The translations under genes were made by a program, and so were the position numbers. DNA of 64,000 nucleotides from Dorea phocaeensis (GTDB lineage Bacteria > Bacillota > Clostridia > Lachnospirales > Lachnospiraceae): positions 62,001-126,000 of the forward strand of contig NZ_OEPZ01000005.1 in the NCBI RefSeq assembly GCF_900240315.1, read 5' to 3'. Positions 46,547 to 55,102 of the stretch are shown one piece after another. How positions within the stretch are numbered: position 1 is the first letter of the stretch; every line of letters begins with the position of its first letter. The notes beneath the pieces are model-generated. The model made no database searches, had not been told where the DNA came from, and worked only from the letters and a program-made list of their open reading frames with translations.

Positions 46547-46984
46547 ATGGGAATCGTAAAAGCAGTCTGCATCAGCAGGGAGAAAGGGACAAGAAAAGAG
46601 AATGTAAAAGAAGCCGTTTTCATCGAGAATCATGGACTTCAAGGGGATGCGCATGCAGGGAACTGGCATCGTCAAGTGAGCCTTTTATCCTATGAAAGAA
46701 TCGAAGAATTCCGGGCGAAGGGTGCGAAGGTAGAATTTGGTGATTTTGGAGAGAATCTGGTAGTGGAAGGCTATGATTTTAAGAGTCTGCCGGTAGGGAC
46801 AAGATTTCGCTGCGGAACGGTGATTCTTCGGATGACGCAGATTGGAAAAGAGTGCCACCATGGATGCGAGATTTTTCAGACGATGGGCGACTGTATTATG
46901 CCAAGAGAAGGAGTATTTTGCGTGGTAGAGCAGGGGGGAACGGTAAAAGTGGGAGACGAATTAGAAGAAATTTCCAGCGAATAA
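46547..46984 (+). CDS. MOSC domain protein
   Basis: 145 residues, a single MOSC domain (ENHGLQGDAHAGNWHRQVSLLS, then FGENLVVEGYDF, and GKECHHGCEIFQTMGDCIMPREG). MOSC domains bind molybdopterin and carry sulfur or selenium for cofactor sulfuration. Several cysteines (KECHHGC, GDC) could serve as the carrier. It starts 3 bases after the MoeA-like gene. Delivering the terminal chalcogen ligand of the hydroxylase is plausible but inferred. Confidence 0.85.
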   Translation: MGIVKAVCISREKGTRKENVKEAVFIENHGLQGDAHAGNWHRQVSLLSYERIEEFRAKGAKVEFGDFGENLVVEGYDFKSLPVGTRFRCGTVILRMTQIGKECHHGCEIFQTMGDCIMPREGVFCVVEQGGTVKVGDELEEISSE

Positions 46985-47011
46985 TTTCCGTGAATAGAAG
47001 GAGGGAATCCG

Positions 47012-47839
47012 TTGAAGAACAAAAGGATAAGAAGAGCGGCGATGGTAACGGTGGTTGCTATGCTGGCAGTTCTCACCGCCTGTGGACAGACAGAAAGTAA
47101 GAGTGAGAAAGAGACCGGAGAAAAGAATGAGGGAAAGAAACCGGTGACAGAGCTTACCGTTTTGGCGGCGGCAAGTATGACAGACGCCATGCAGGAGATT
47201 GGAGAAGCTTATCAGGAAACGCAGGAAAATATCGAGATTACCTATCAGTTCGATTCTTCCGGTACGTTAAAGACACAGATTGAAGAGGGCGCTCCGGCGG
47301 ATATTTTTATCTCTGCGGCAACAAAGCAGATGGATGAACTGGTGCAGGGAGAGCTGGTAGAGGAAGATAGTGTATTTCCGTGGCTGGAAAATAAGGTGGT
47401 TCTGATTGTGCCAAAAGATTCCGAAGATGGACCGGATTCTTTTGAGGATGCAGCGAAAGAAGAAGTTCCTATGATTGCCATTGGAAATGAAGATGTACCA
47501 GTGGGACAGTATACGCAGACGATCTATCAAAATCTGGGACTTTTGGAGAACATTCAGGCTAAGGCAAATCTTGCTTCTAATGTGCGGCAGGTGCTGGACT
47601 GGGTGGCAACCGGAAATGCACCCTGTGGCGTGGTCTATGCGACTGACGCGCAGATAGAGGAAAATGTGAAGGTAGTATGTGAAGCTCCAAAAGGAAGCTG
47701 TGATCCGGTGATCTATCCGGCTGGAATGGTGTCCGCGTCGAAGGAAAAAGAAGCTTCAGCTGAGTTTTTGGAGTATCTTAAGACGGAAGCGGTTTCCGAG
47801 ATTCTGGAAGCATATGGTTTCACACCTTATCAATCATAA
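47012..47839 (+). CDS. modA: Molybdate ABC transporter substrate-binding lipoprotein
   Basis: 275 residues starting at TTG 47012, chosen because AAGGAGGG lies 8 bases upstream and the positively charged start KNKRIRR completes the lipoprotein signal. The lipobox is LTAC. Mature features are LTVLAAASMTDAMQEIGEAY, FDSSGTLKTQIEEGAPADIFISA and NLASNVRQVLDWVATGNAPCGVVYATDA, typical of ModA, where serines and a tyrosine bind the oxyanion. It captures molybdate (or tungstate) outside the cell. It is 27 bases after the MOSC gene. Confidence 0.93.
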   Translation: MKNKRIRRAAMVTVVAMLAVLTACGQTESKSEKETGEKNEGKKPVTELTVLAAASMTDAMQEIGEAYQETQENIEITYQFDSSGTLKTQIEEGAPADIFISAATKQMDELVQGELVEEDSVFPWLENKVVLIVPKDSEDGPDSFEDAAKEEVPMIAIGNEDVPVGQYTQTIYQNLGLLENIQAKANLASNVRQVLDWVATGNAPCGVVYATDAQIEENVKVVCEAPKGSCDPVIYPAGMVSASKEKEASAEFLEYLKTEAVSEILEAYGFTPYQS

Positions 47840-47860
47840 CTTAGAAGGAGTAATTGGAGT

Positions 47861-48532
47861 ATGGATTTCACACCGCTGTTCCTGTCGCTTAGGGCGGCGG
47901 GAATCGCAACGATTTTGGTAATCATAATTGGAATTCCGGTGTCCTACCGCGTGGCTTATATGAAGCGGGGAAGGGGAATTGTGGATGCAGTGTGCACCCT
48001 TCCTATGGTACTTCCGCCGACGGTGGTAGGATTCTTTTTGTTACTCTTTTTTGGGAAAAATAGTATGGTTGGGGCATGGCTGATGGAGCGGGGAATTCCC
48101 GTTGTCTTTTCCCAGACGGGAATGGTGATTGCATCGGCGGTGGTTTCTTTTCCTCTTTTGTACCGGACAGCAAGGGGAGCCTTTGAGCAGATGGATGAGA
48201 CACTGGTGCAGGCGGCACAGACACTTGGAATTGGGGAGGGAAGAATTTTCTTTCGGATTGTGTGCCCGAACTGTATGCCGGGGATTCTGGCTGGGGTGAT
48301 TCTTTCCTTTGCCAGAGCCATGGGAGAATTCGGAGCGACCATTATGCTGGCTGGAAATATTCCGGGAAAGACGCAGACGGCAGCGATTGCAGTCTATACA
48401 GCGATGCAGAGTGGGAATCGTCAGCTGGCGTTTCAGTGGGCCTTGCTGATTATAGGAATTTCTCTCTTTTTTATGCTGCTTCTGAATTTGGTGACAGGCA
48501 GAAGAGGAGGACGTGTATGGCTCTGGAAGTAA
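47861..48532 (+). CDS. modB: Molybdate ABC transporter permease
   Basis: 223 residues with five to six membrane helices. The ABC coupling loop is [31 protein letters not shown], with EAA-like [11 protein letters not shown] before it. [15 protein letters not shown] is a ModB hallmark. AAGGAG precedes the start. Its last 16 bases overlap modC. Confidence 0.93.
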   Translation: MDFTPLFLSLRAAGIATILVIIIGIPVSYRVAYMKRGRGIVDAVCTLPMVLPPTVVGFFLLLFFGKNSMVGAWLMERGIPVVFSQTGMVIASAVVSFPLLYRTARGAFEQMDETLVQAAQTLGIGEGRIFFRIVCPNCMPGILAGVILSFARAMGEFGATIMLAGNIPGKTQTAAIAVYTAMQSGNRQLAFQWALLIIGISLFFMLLLNLVTGRRGGRVWLWK

Positions 48533-49638
48533 GGATCAAAAAGCAATTTCCCGATTTCCTTTTGGACGTGGAATTTCAGACGGAAGAAGAGATCTTCGGT
48601 GTGCTGGGAGAAAGCGGCTGCGGGAAGAGTTTGACGTTAAAATGTATTGCAGGGATCGAAAGACCGGATCAGGGGCGGATCGTCTTAAATGGAAGGGAAC
48701 TGTTTGATTCCAAGAAGGGGATCAATCTTCCGGCGCGTGAGAGAAAAATCGGATATCTGTTTCAGGAATATGCGTTGTTTCCCAATATGACGGTAGAAGA
48801 AAATATTGCGGTTGGAATCAAAGAGAAAAAGAAGGGCGAGAAGAAAAAGAAGATTCACGATTATATCCAGAAATTCTTTTTGGAAGGGCTGGAGAAGAAG
48901 CATCCTTCTTCCTTATCTGGAGGTCAGAAACAGCGTGTGGCGATTGCGCGGATGCTGGCGGCAGAGCCGGAGCTGATTTTGTTGGACGAGCCGTTCTCTG
49001 CTGTGGACAGTTATTTGAAATGGAAGTTAGAGCAGATGCTTCTGGAATGGCTGGAAGAGGTACAGGTGACGACGCTTCTGGTGTCTCATAATCGGGATGA
49101 AGTCTATCGTCTGTGTGACAGAATGGGGATTATTCATAAGGGACACATGGAAGTATGTGGAAAAAAGCAGGAGATTTTTCAGAATCCGGGAACGGTATCG
49201 GCGGCGATCCTTACCGGATGCAAGAATATTGCAAGGATTGCAACGATTACAGAGGGGCGCGCAGAGGTTGCGGACTGGAGAACCGCTCTTCCTCTTCCGG
49301 ATGGAGGCGTGGGTGAGGCGTTTACGCATGTGGGAGTTCGGGCCCATGATATCCGAATGCTGACGGTGGATGAAGATGGCAGAGGAAGTTTGGGAGATGG
49401 CAGAAGGGGCTTAGAAGACATCAAGAATACAGAAGAGTTGATCGCAGTGCTTCCGGCAGTGGTGGAACGAAAAATCGAAGGGCCTTTTGATGATATCTAT
49501 GTACTGCGGCTTGCGATGCAGAAAGAGACAGATACAGTTTTTCGGGTGGAAATTGCAAGAAATGAAGGCGCCGTATTTATAGAAAAACAAAATGTGAAGC
49601 TGGGAATTCCCAAAGAGAAAATCCTATGGCTTCGGTAA
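48517..49638 (+). CDS. modC: Molybdate ABC transporter ATP-binding protein
   Basis: 373 residues from ATG 48517 (GAGGAGG upstream), overlapping modB. Walker A is GESGCGKS (about 29-36), the signature is [15 protein letters not shown], Walker B is LILLDEPF, and the switch histidine is in [10 protein letters not shown]. The C-terminal part (about 230-373) resembles a MOP/TOBE regulatory domain, interrupted by a charged insert with repeated Gly-Arg-Arg. It powers molybdate import. It is the last gene of the cofactor cluster, and a strong terminator follows. Confidence 0.92.
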   Translation: MALEVRIKKQFPDFLLDVEFQTEEEIFGVLGESGCGKSLTLKCIAGIERPDQGRIVLNGRELFDSKKGINLPARERKIGYLFQEYALFPNMTVEENIAVGIKEKKKGEKKKKIHDYIQKFFLEGLEKKHPSSLSGGQKQRVAIARMLAAEPELILLDEPFSAVDSYLKWKLEQMLLEWLEEVQVTTLLVSHNRDEVYRLCDRMGIIHKGHMEVCGKKQEIFQNPGTVSAAILTGCKNIARIATITEGRAEVADWRTALPLPDGGVGEAFTHVGVRAHDIRMLTVDEDGRGSLGDGRRGLEDIKNTEELIAVLPAVVERKIEGPFDDIYVLRLAMQKETDTVFRVEIARNEGAVFIEKQNVKLGIPKEKILWLR

Positions 49639-49649
49639 AGAGAGAGAGA

Positions 49650-49698
49650 AGATCTGTCAAGAATTTTTGAAAAATGATTCTTGACAGATCTTTTTTTC
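49650..49698 (+). terminator. modC terminator, overlapping the next promoter
   Basis: A perfect 15-bp stem (49650-49664 with 49677-49691), 12-base loop and seven T. The 3' arm contains TTGACA, the -35 of the next operon. Confidence 0.88.
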
Positions 49699-49708
49699 GT
49701 GCTATAAT
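49681..49708 (+). promoter_or_regulatory. Promoter of the TrpXYZ-like operon, -35 inside a terminator
   Basis: TTGACA (49681-49686) and TATAAT (49703-49708) are 16 bases apart. The -35 lies in the 3' arm of the modC terminator. Confidence 0.75.
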
Positions 49709-49805
49709 AAGCACTATCAAAAAAACTTTCACACATTAAAGTTTGAAACTTTCAAGCAATGAAGTGATAAGACGAAGAAGAAAGGAAATAAGGGAGGAAA
49801 CTTAC

Positions 49806-50807
49806 ATGAAAAAGAGAATGGCAGCAATACTTATGACAATGGCACTGGCAGCATCCATGACCGCCTGCGGTGGTTCAGAATCTGGCAATAGTGATAAAAA
49901 GGCCAAGGCGGATTCCGATAAAATCTATCAGATCGGCATCTGCCAGATGATGGAGCATGCGGCGCTTGATGAAGCGACGAAAGGCTTCCAGGATGCCTGT
50001 AAAGAGAAATTTGGAGAGGATAAGGTGAAGTTCGATCTTCAGAATGCACAGGGAGAGCAGGCGATGTGCAGCACCATCGTGAATAATTTCGTCTCATCAG
50101 ATGTAGATTTGATTCTTGCAAATGCAACGCTTCCGCTTCAGACAGCAGCACAGGCAACGGCGGATATTCCAATCGTAGGAACCTCTATTACGGATTATGC
50201 AACAGCCTTAGAGATAGATGACTGGACTGGAGTGACAGGTGTAAATATTACGGGAACCAGTGATCTGGCGCCGATTGAGGAACAGGCAGAGATGACACTG
50301 GAGCTGGTTCCGGATGCGAAGACGATAGGAATCCTGTATTGTTCAGCCGAGCCAAACTCTAAATATCAGGCAGAATTGTATCAGGAAGCGATGGAAGAAA
50401 AGGGTGTGAAGTGTGAAGAATACACAGCAGCAGACTCCAATGAAATTCAGTCAGTCGTATCCAGTGCGGTTGAGAACTGTGATGCCATTTACGTTCCGAC
50501 GGACAATACGATTGCAGCAAATACAGATATTGTAAAGAATGTATGTGTTCCGGCAAAGGTTCCGGTTATTGCAGGAGAAGAGGGAATCTGCTCTGGATGC
50601 GGAATTGCAACTCTTTCCATTAGCTACTATGATATCGGATACAAAGCTGGAGAGATGGCTTATAAGATTCTGGCAGAGGGTGAAGATATTACCAAGATGG
50701 AGATTGAAGGAGCACCAAAGGTGGTCAAAGAGTACAACGAGGAGATCTGCAAGGAGCTTGGAATTACCGTGCCGGAAGGATACGAAGCCATTCCGACAGA
50801 GGAATAG
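49806..50807 (+). CDS. ABC transporter substrate-binding lipoprotein, TrpX/PF04392 type
   Basis: 333 residues from ATG 49806 (AAGGGAGG upstream). The lipoprotein signal MKKRMAAILMTMALAASMTAC ends in lipobox MTAC, followed by a Gly/Ser linker. The fold is a two-lobed periplasmic-binding type with IGICQMMEHAALDEATKGFQDA, TIGILYCSAEPNSKYQAE and DAIYVPTDNTIAANTDIV, matching the family of TrpX (tryptophan) and other aromatic or small-molecule carriers. The ligand is not certain. Permease and ATPase follow. Confidence 0.85.
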   Translation: MKKRMAAILMTMALAASMTACGGSESGNSDKKAKADSDKIYQIGICQMMEHAALDEATKGFQDACKEKFGEDKVKFDLQNAQGEQAMCSTIVNNFVSSDVDLILANATLPLQTAAQATADIPIVGTSITDYATALEIDDWTGVTGVNITGTSDLAPIEEQAEMTLELVPDAKTIGILYCSAEPNSKYQAELYQEAMEEKGVKCEEYTAADSNEIQSVVSSAVENCDAIYVPTDNTIAANTDIVKNVCVPAKVPVIAGEEGICSGCGIATLSISYYDIGYKAGEMAYKILAEGEDITKMEIEGAPKVVKEYNEEICKELGITVPEGYEAIPTEE

Positions 50808-50892
50808 ATAGCAGAGAGTGGAATGCAGAGGAGCGAACGCAGGGAAATAGAAAAACCGGAATAGAGAATGAGAGGAAAGGAAGAAGAAAGAC

Positions 50893-51837
50893 ATGGTGAT
50901 GGAATATTTGGGATCATTGGATCCGACCGCCCTTTTAAGGGCGCTGCCGGGCAATGTGGCACAGGGACTCATATGGGGAATTATGGCGCTTGGAGTGTAT
51001 ATTACATTTCGGATTCTGGATTTTGCAGATTTGACGGTAGATGGTTCACTGGCGACAGGCGGAGCAGTTGCCGTGATGCTGATCCAGGGAGGCATGCACC
51101 CGGCTGCAGCGCTTGTCTTTTCCTTCCTGGCAGGCATGGCAGCAGGATTCGTAACCGGATTCTTGCATACGGCGCTTGGGATTCCGGGGATTTTGGCAAG
51201 TATTCTGACACAGATCGCACTTTATTCTGTAAACCTTGGAATTATGGGAAAGTCAAACCAAAGTATCGGACTTGGACAGGAAAATCTGGTGGCGTCCCTT
51301 CGATATGTCACGGCAGACGATCGGGTGATATTCTTTGCAAAACTGATTCTAGGATGCCTGGTTTTAGTGGCGGTCGTTTATTGGATGTTCGGAACCGAGA
51401 TTGGCTCTGCCATTCGTGCGACAGGATGTAATGCACAGATGGCGCGTGCGCAGGGAATTAACACCAATTCCATGAAAGTGGCGGCGCTTATGATCTCCAA
51501 CGGTTTGGTGGGATTATGCGGTGGAATTTATGCTCAGTATCAGGGGGCGGCAGACGTTAACGCAGGCCGCGGAGCCATCGTTATCGGTCTGGCTGCGGTC
51601 ATTATCAGTGAAGTGATTTTCGGAAAACTGTGTGCCGGAAGAAAGCTGGCATTTGCTTATACATTGATGGCAGTATTTGTAGGAGCGATTCTTTACTACG
51701 TGGCATATGCACTGGTACTGTGGCTTAAGATGCCCTCTGATTATATGAAATTATTCTCAGCAGTTGTTGTGGCGTGCTTCCTGGCAGTACCATATCTGAA
51801 AGAAAAATATGCGGTGAAACGGAGGATGGCAGGATAA
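50893..51837 (+). CDS. ABC transporter permease, branched-chain/TrpY type
   Basis: 314 residues with about nine to ten membrane helices. The BPD_transp_2 pattern is seen in LADLTVDGSLATGGAVAVMLI-like FADLTVDGSLATGG, EIGSAIRATGCNAQMARAQGIN (the coupling helix) and RGAIVIGLAAVIISEVIFG. It is the single membrane subunit of this importer type and probably homodimerises. Its stop overlaps the ATPase start (TAATG). The ribosome site is somewhat distant. Confidence 0.88.
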   Translation: MVMEYLGSLDPTALLRALPGNVAQGLIWGIMALGVYITFRILDFADLTVDGSLATGGAVAVMLIQGGMHPAAALVFSFLAGMAAGFVTGFLHTALGIPGILASILTQIALYSVNLGIMGKSNQSIGLGQENLVASLRYVTADDRVIFFAKLILGCLVLVAVVYWMFGTEIGSAIRATGCNAQMARAQGINTNSMKVAALMISNGLVGLCGGIYAQYQGAADVNAGRGAIVIGLAAVIISEVIFGKLCAGRKLAFAYTLMAVFVGAILYYVAYALVLWLKMPSDYMKLFSAVVVACFLAVPYLKEKYAVKRRMAG

Positions 51838-52643
51838 TGGGATACATGCTTGAAATTCAGGATTTACATAAGACGTTCAATATTGGGACAATCAATGAGA
51901 AGGTGGCGCTGGACGGCGTAAATCTTCAGTTAAATGAAGGGGATTTTGTGACCATCATCGGCGGAAATGGAGCCGGGAAATCGACGACGTTAAATGCCAT
52001 TGCAGGGACCTGGCCGGTGGATCGGGGAAAGATCCTGATTGATGGAAAAGATATTACCCGTCTGTCAGAACATAAGCGGGCGGCATATCTTGGACGGGTG
52101 TTCCAGGATCCGATGATTGGAACGGCGGCAACCATGGGAATTGAAGAAAATATGGCGATTGCAGCAAGAAGGGGAGAACGAAGAAGTCTTCGATGGGGCA
52201 TTTCAAAGGCTCAGAGAGAAGCGTTCCGCAAAAAACTGGCGGAATTGAATCTGGGACTGGAGGATCGCATGGGAAGTAAGGTAGGACTCTTATCCGGAGG
52301 ACAGCGTCAGGCTATCACACTTCTTATGGCAGCGCTTAAAAAACCTAAGCTTCTTCTTCTAGATGAGCATACGGCAGCGTTAGATCCGAAGACAGCGGCA
52401 AAGGTTTTAGAGATTTCGGATAAGATTATTGCAGAAAATGGACTGACAGCTATGATGGTAACCCATAATATGAAGGATGCCATTGCACACGGCAATCGTT
52501 TGATTATGATGCACGAAGGACGCGTGATTTACGATGTGTCAGGAGAGGAAAAAAAGAAGCTGCATGTATCAGACCTGTTAGCGAAATTTGAAGAAGCAAG
52601 CGGCGGTGAATTCGCAAACGACAGGATGATGCTTGCAAAATAA
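51837..52643 (+). CDS. ABC transporter ATP-binding protein, TrpZ type
   Basis: 268 residues from ATG 51837, preceded by CGGAGGATGG. Walker A is GGNGAGKST (about 43-51), the signature is LSGGQRQAITLLMA, Walker B is LLLLDEHTAALD and the switch histidine is in MVTHNMKDA. Glutamate in DEH is the catalytic base. It energises the upstream importer. The gene ends the operon with a terminator. Confidence 0.92.
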   Translation: MGYMLEIQDLHKTFNIGTINEKVALDGVNLQLNEGDFVTIIGGNGAGKSTTLNAIAGTWPVDRGKILIDGKDITRLSEHKRAAYLGRVFQDPMIGTAATMGIEENMAIAARRGERRSLRWGISKAQREAFRKKLAELNLGLEDRMGSKVGLLSGGQRQAITLLMAALKKPKLLLLDEHTAALDPKTAAKVLEISDKIIAENGLTAMMVTHNMKDAIAHGNRLIMMHEGRVIYDVSGEEKKKLHVSDLLAKFEEASGGEFANDRMMLAK

Positions 52644-52663
52644 GTAAGAAGAGAGGGAAAAAG

Positions 52664-52697
52664 AAGGAGCGTTTCAAGATGAAGCGCTCCTTTTCGT
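52664..52697 (+). terminator. Terminator of the TrpXYZ-like operon
   Basis: A 12-bp stem with one G-T pair (52664-52675 with 52681-52692), 5-base loop, then TTCGTT. Confidence 0.75.
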
Positions 52698-52815
52698 TGT
52701 TATGGCAAATCCCTGTTTTGCATTGTGGAGTTTTTCGTTGATCTGAAAAACGAAATTTTGATAAAAGTGTGATTATAAAACATAAAACTCCAATAAAAAT
52801 GTGAGGAGTGATTCT

Positions 52816-53443
52816 ATGGAACGATTTATCTTAAAAAAGTTACTGGATTGGAAGAATTCTCCCTACCGCAAGCCTTTAATCTTGAAGGGCGTACGTCAGG
52901 TGGGTAAGACTTGGGTTCTGACAGAGTTCGGCAGACGCTGTTATGAAAATACAGCTTACTTTAACTTCGACGAAAACGAAGAATATAAGCAATTTTTTGA
53001 AACAACCAAGGACGTGGACAGAGGCACGGGATGTTTCTGCCATGCAGAAAGCATTGTCCGGAATCATTGGAGCCTATGAGCGTGACTTTGCAAAACATTC
53101 TAATCTCAGCGAGTTTCCGAAAATCTCAATGATCTGGAAGTCTGTTCCTTCTCAACTGGCAAGGGAGAACAGGAAGTTCATCTATAAAGTGCTCAAGGAA
53201 GGCGCACGAGCCCGTGAGTACGAGAATGCTTTGCAATGGCTGGTGGATGCCCGTTTGGTGCATAAAATTTATCGCAGTTCAGCTCCCGGCCTGCTGATTG
53301 CAGCTTACGATGACTTGTCTGCTTTCAAGAATTATTTGGTAGATGTGGGACTGCTTCGCCGTCTGGCACAGTTGGCCCCCACGGCCTTTGGCGAAGGTAA
53401 CCGCCTATTTACTGAATTCAAAGGCGCATTGACCGAAAACTGA
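52816..53443 (+). pseudogene. Decayed AAA+ ATPase with DUF4143 (deletion, frameshift and 3' truncation)
   Basis: The start ERFILKKLLDWK...GVRQVGKTWVLTEFG is the P-loop end of the AAA/DUF4143 family. Around 53015-53035 the homology jumps to another frame (W-T-E-A-R-D-V then ALSGIIGAYERDFAKHS), losing about 150-200 residues including Walker B. It then runs to LFTEFKGALTEN and a premature stop, where intact members continue about 100 residues more. Family function is unclear; members are often accessory or toxin-antitoxin-like ATPases. The region is AT-rich. A GAGG site remains before ATG 52816. Confidence 0.85.
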
Positions 53444-53481
53444 AAAACAAAGTGATTGGCAGAAATAAAAGAACACACAAG

Positions 53482-53525
53482 AAATCCACTGTACTTACTA
53501 TTTTATAAATACAGTGGATTTTTAA
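53482..53525. terminator. Terminator hairpin in the gap
   Basis: A perfect 12-bp stem (53482-53493 with 53510-53521), a 16-base AT-rich loop, and T-rich flanks in both directions. Confidence 0.75.
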
Positions 53526-53621
53526 ATTATCTCGTCCAATGGAACTTACCTCTCTTTTCTATTTTTTGAGTTAAAAGCTTATGTTTTTGGTGGTCCGTCC
53601 TCCTTTTCTTTTGTTGATCTT

Positions 53622-53650
53622 ATAATATCTCATAAATAAGGAAATGTCAA
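53622..53650 (-). promoter_or_regulatory. Minus-strand promoter without a downstream gene
   Basis: Reading leftward, TTGACA (53650-53645) and TATTAT (53627-53622) are exactly 17 bases apart. A transcript would run about 130 bases to the hairpin at 53521-53482. It contains AAAAGGAGG but no start codon at a useful distance. Confidence 0.5.
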
Positions 53651-53760
53651 TAGAAAATTAGAAAAAAATAAAATAAAGTTAAAAATAACTGACAATTAAA
53701 TGCCTTTGACCGGAGGACACAGGATATGATAGGATAAATAAATGAAAGGAGAGAGACATT

Positions 53761-54516
53761 ATGAGGATTATCATTTCTCCGGCGAAAAAAATGAATGTAG
53801 ATACGGATACATTTGCCTGTCAGGGGCTGCCGGTTTTTATAGAGAAGGCAGAAACATTAAAAGAATATATAAAGAGCTTGTCCTATGAGGAGGTCAAGAA
53901 GCTGTGGGGCTGTAATGATAAACTTGCGAAGCTGAATTATCAGCGGTTTCAGGAGATGGATTTGAAGAAAGGGCTGACCCCTGCGTTAATTTCCTATGAA
54001 GGGATTCAGTACCAGTATATGGCGCCGGAAGTGTTTTCTGAGAAAGAATGGGCGTATGTACAGGAACATCTTCGGATTCTATCAGGCTTCTATGGTGCGC
54101 TTAAGCCGTTAGACGGTGTGACGCCTTATCGTCTTGAGATGCAGGCGAAGGCGGCTTTGGAAGGATGTAGCAATCTGTATGCATTTTGGGGAGAGCGATT
54201 GTATTTGGAAGTGAAGGGAGAGGATCGCCTGATTTTGAATCTCGCATCGAAAGAGTATTCCAAAGCAGTGGAAAAATATTTGACGGATCAGGATCGGATG
54301 ATTACGTGTGTATTTGGAGAGTGGAAGGGTGGAAAGATTGTGCAGAAGGGGACACAGGCGAAGATGGCAAGAGGTGAGATGGTGCGCTTTCTTGCAGAGC
54401 ATCAAATTGAGGATCCGGAAGAGGTGAAGAGATTCGATCGGCTGAGGTATCGCTTCAGAGAAGAATTATCTTTGGATCGTGAATACGTATTTGTAAAAGA
54501 GGCAGAGGAGGGATAG
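53761..54516 (+). CDS. yaaA: YaaA family peroxide stress protein
   Basis: 251 residues, family length. It starts MRIIISPAKKMN, the defining motif, and has GLTPALISYEGIQYQYM and LRILSGFYGALKPLDGVTPYRLEM. YaaA binds DNA and lowers free iron during peroxide stress in E. coli. GAAAGGAG precedes the ATG. It is first in a four-gene run: a deacylase gene begins 1 base after its stop. Confidence 0.93.
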   Translation: MRIIISPAKKMNVDTDTFACQGLPVFIEKAETLKEYIKSLSYEEVKKLWGCNDKLAKLNYQRFQEMDLKKGLTPALISYEGIQYQYMAPEVFSEKEWAYVQEHLRILSGFYGALKPLDGVTPYRLEMQAKAALEGCSNLYAFWGERLYLEVKGEDRLILNLASKEYSKAVEKYLTDQDRMITCVFGEWKGGKIVQKGTQAKMARGEMVRFLAEHQIEDPEEVKRFDRLRYRFREELSLDREYVFVKEAEEG

Positions 54517-54517
54517 C

Positions 54518-55102
54518 GTGAACGTATACCATGGACGTCCGGAGCAGATGTCTGGGCGAAGTGAAAGAGAGCAGAAGGTCTATGAATTCCTGGATTTACT
54601 TGGAATAGATTATGAGAGGGCAGACCATGAGGCGGCTGCGACGATTGAGGCATGCAAAGAGATTGATCAGGCATTGGGAGTCTCCATGTGTAAGAACCTG
54701 TTTTTATGTAATCGAAGGAAGACAGAGTATTATCTTTTGCTTTTGCCTGGAGAAAAGCCGCTTCGGACGAAGGAATTATCCGCACAGATTCCTACGACAA
54801 GACTGTCCTTCGCATCAGGAGAGGATATGGAGGAATATCTACATGTGACGCCGGGCTCAGCGACCGTACTGGCGTTGCTGTTCGATACAGACCAGAAGGT
54901 AAAGCTTCTGGTGGATGAAGAGTTATTGAGGGAGGATTATATAGGATGTCACCCTTGTGTGAACACCTCCAGTCTGAAGATTCAAAACGAAGATCTGTTT
55001 GGGAAAATTCTAAAGGCTTTGAATCGTGATTTTATAGTGGTACACCTAAGTGGTGAAGAAAATGACGGTGAGAAAATCGCGAAGGAGGGGGTGAGTTTAT
55101 GA
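54518..55102 (+). CDS. YbaK/ProX-type aminoacyl-tRNA deacylase
   Basis: 194 residues starting at GTG 54518, with GGAGGG upstream. It is a free-standing prolyl-tRNA synthetase editing domain: YERADHEAAATIEACKEID at the start, then CKNLFLCNRRKTEYYLLLLPGEKPLRTKEL and a GSATVLALLFD block that ends in the CHPCVNTSSLKI motif. It hydrolyses wrongly charged Ala-tRNAPro or similar in the cytoplasm. Its end overlaps the next start by 4 bases. Confidence 0.9.
   Translation: MNVYHGRPEQMSGRSEREQKVYEFLDLLGIDYERADHEAAATIEACKEIDQALGVSMCKNLFLCNRRKTEYYLLLLPGEKPLRTKELSAQIPTTRLSFASGEDMEEYLHVTPGSATVLALLFDTDQKVKLLVDEELLREDYIGCHPCVNTSSLKIQNEDLFGKILKALNRDFIVVHLSGEENDGEKIAKEGVSL

Larger units (their letters stand above)
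53444..53760. other. 317-base AT-rich gap without a protein gene
   Basis: No ORF with a credible start was found. The gap holds a bidirectional-looking hairpin terminator (53482-53525), a minus-strand promoter (53622-53650) and weak plus-strand promoter elements for yaaA (TTGACC 53706-53711, TAGGAT 53730-53735). Confidence 0.7.

Noticed and set aside
48262-48516. Extended N-terminus for modC
   Set aside because: The extra 85 codons overlap modB in another frame and show no ABC homology; ATG 48517 has GAGGAGG upstream.
49709-49805. T-box or trp leader before the TrpXYZ-like operon
   Set aside because: No T-box sequence, specifier hairpin or terminator is present; only a short AAACTTT/AAAGTTT inverted repeat.
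53444-53760. Remnant insertion sequence or transposase around the decayed ATPase
   Set aside because: No transposase homology, terminal inverted repeats or target duplications were found by eye.
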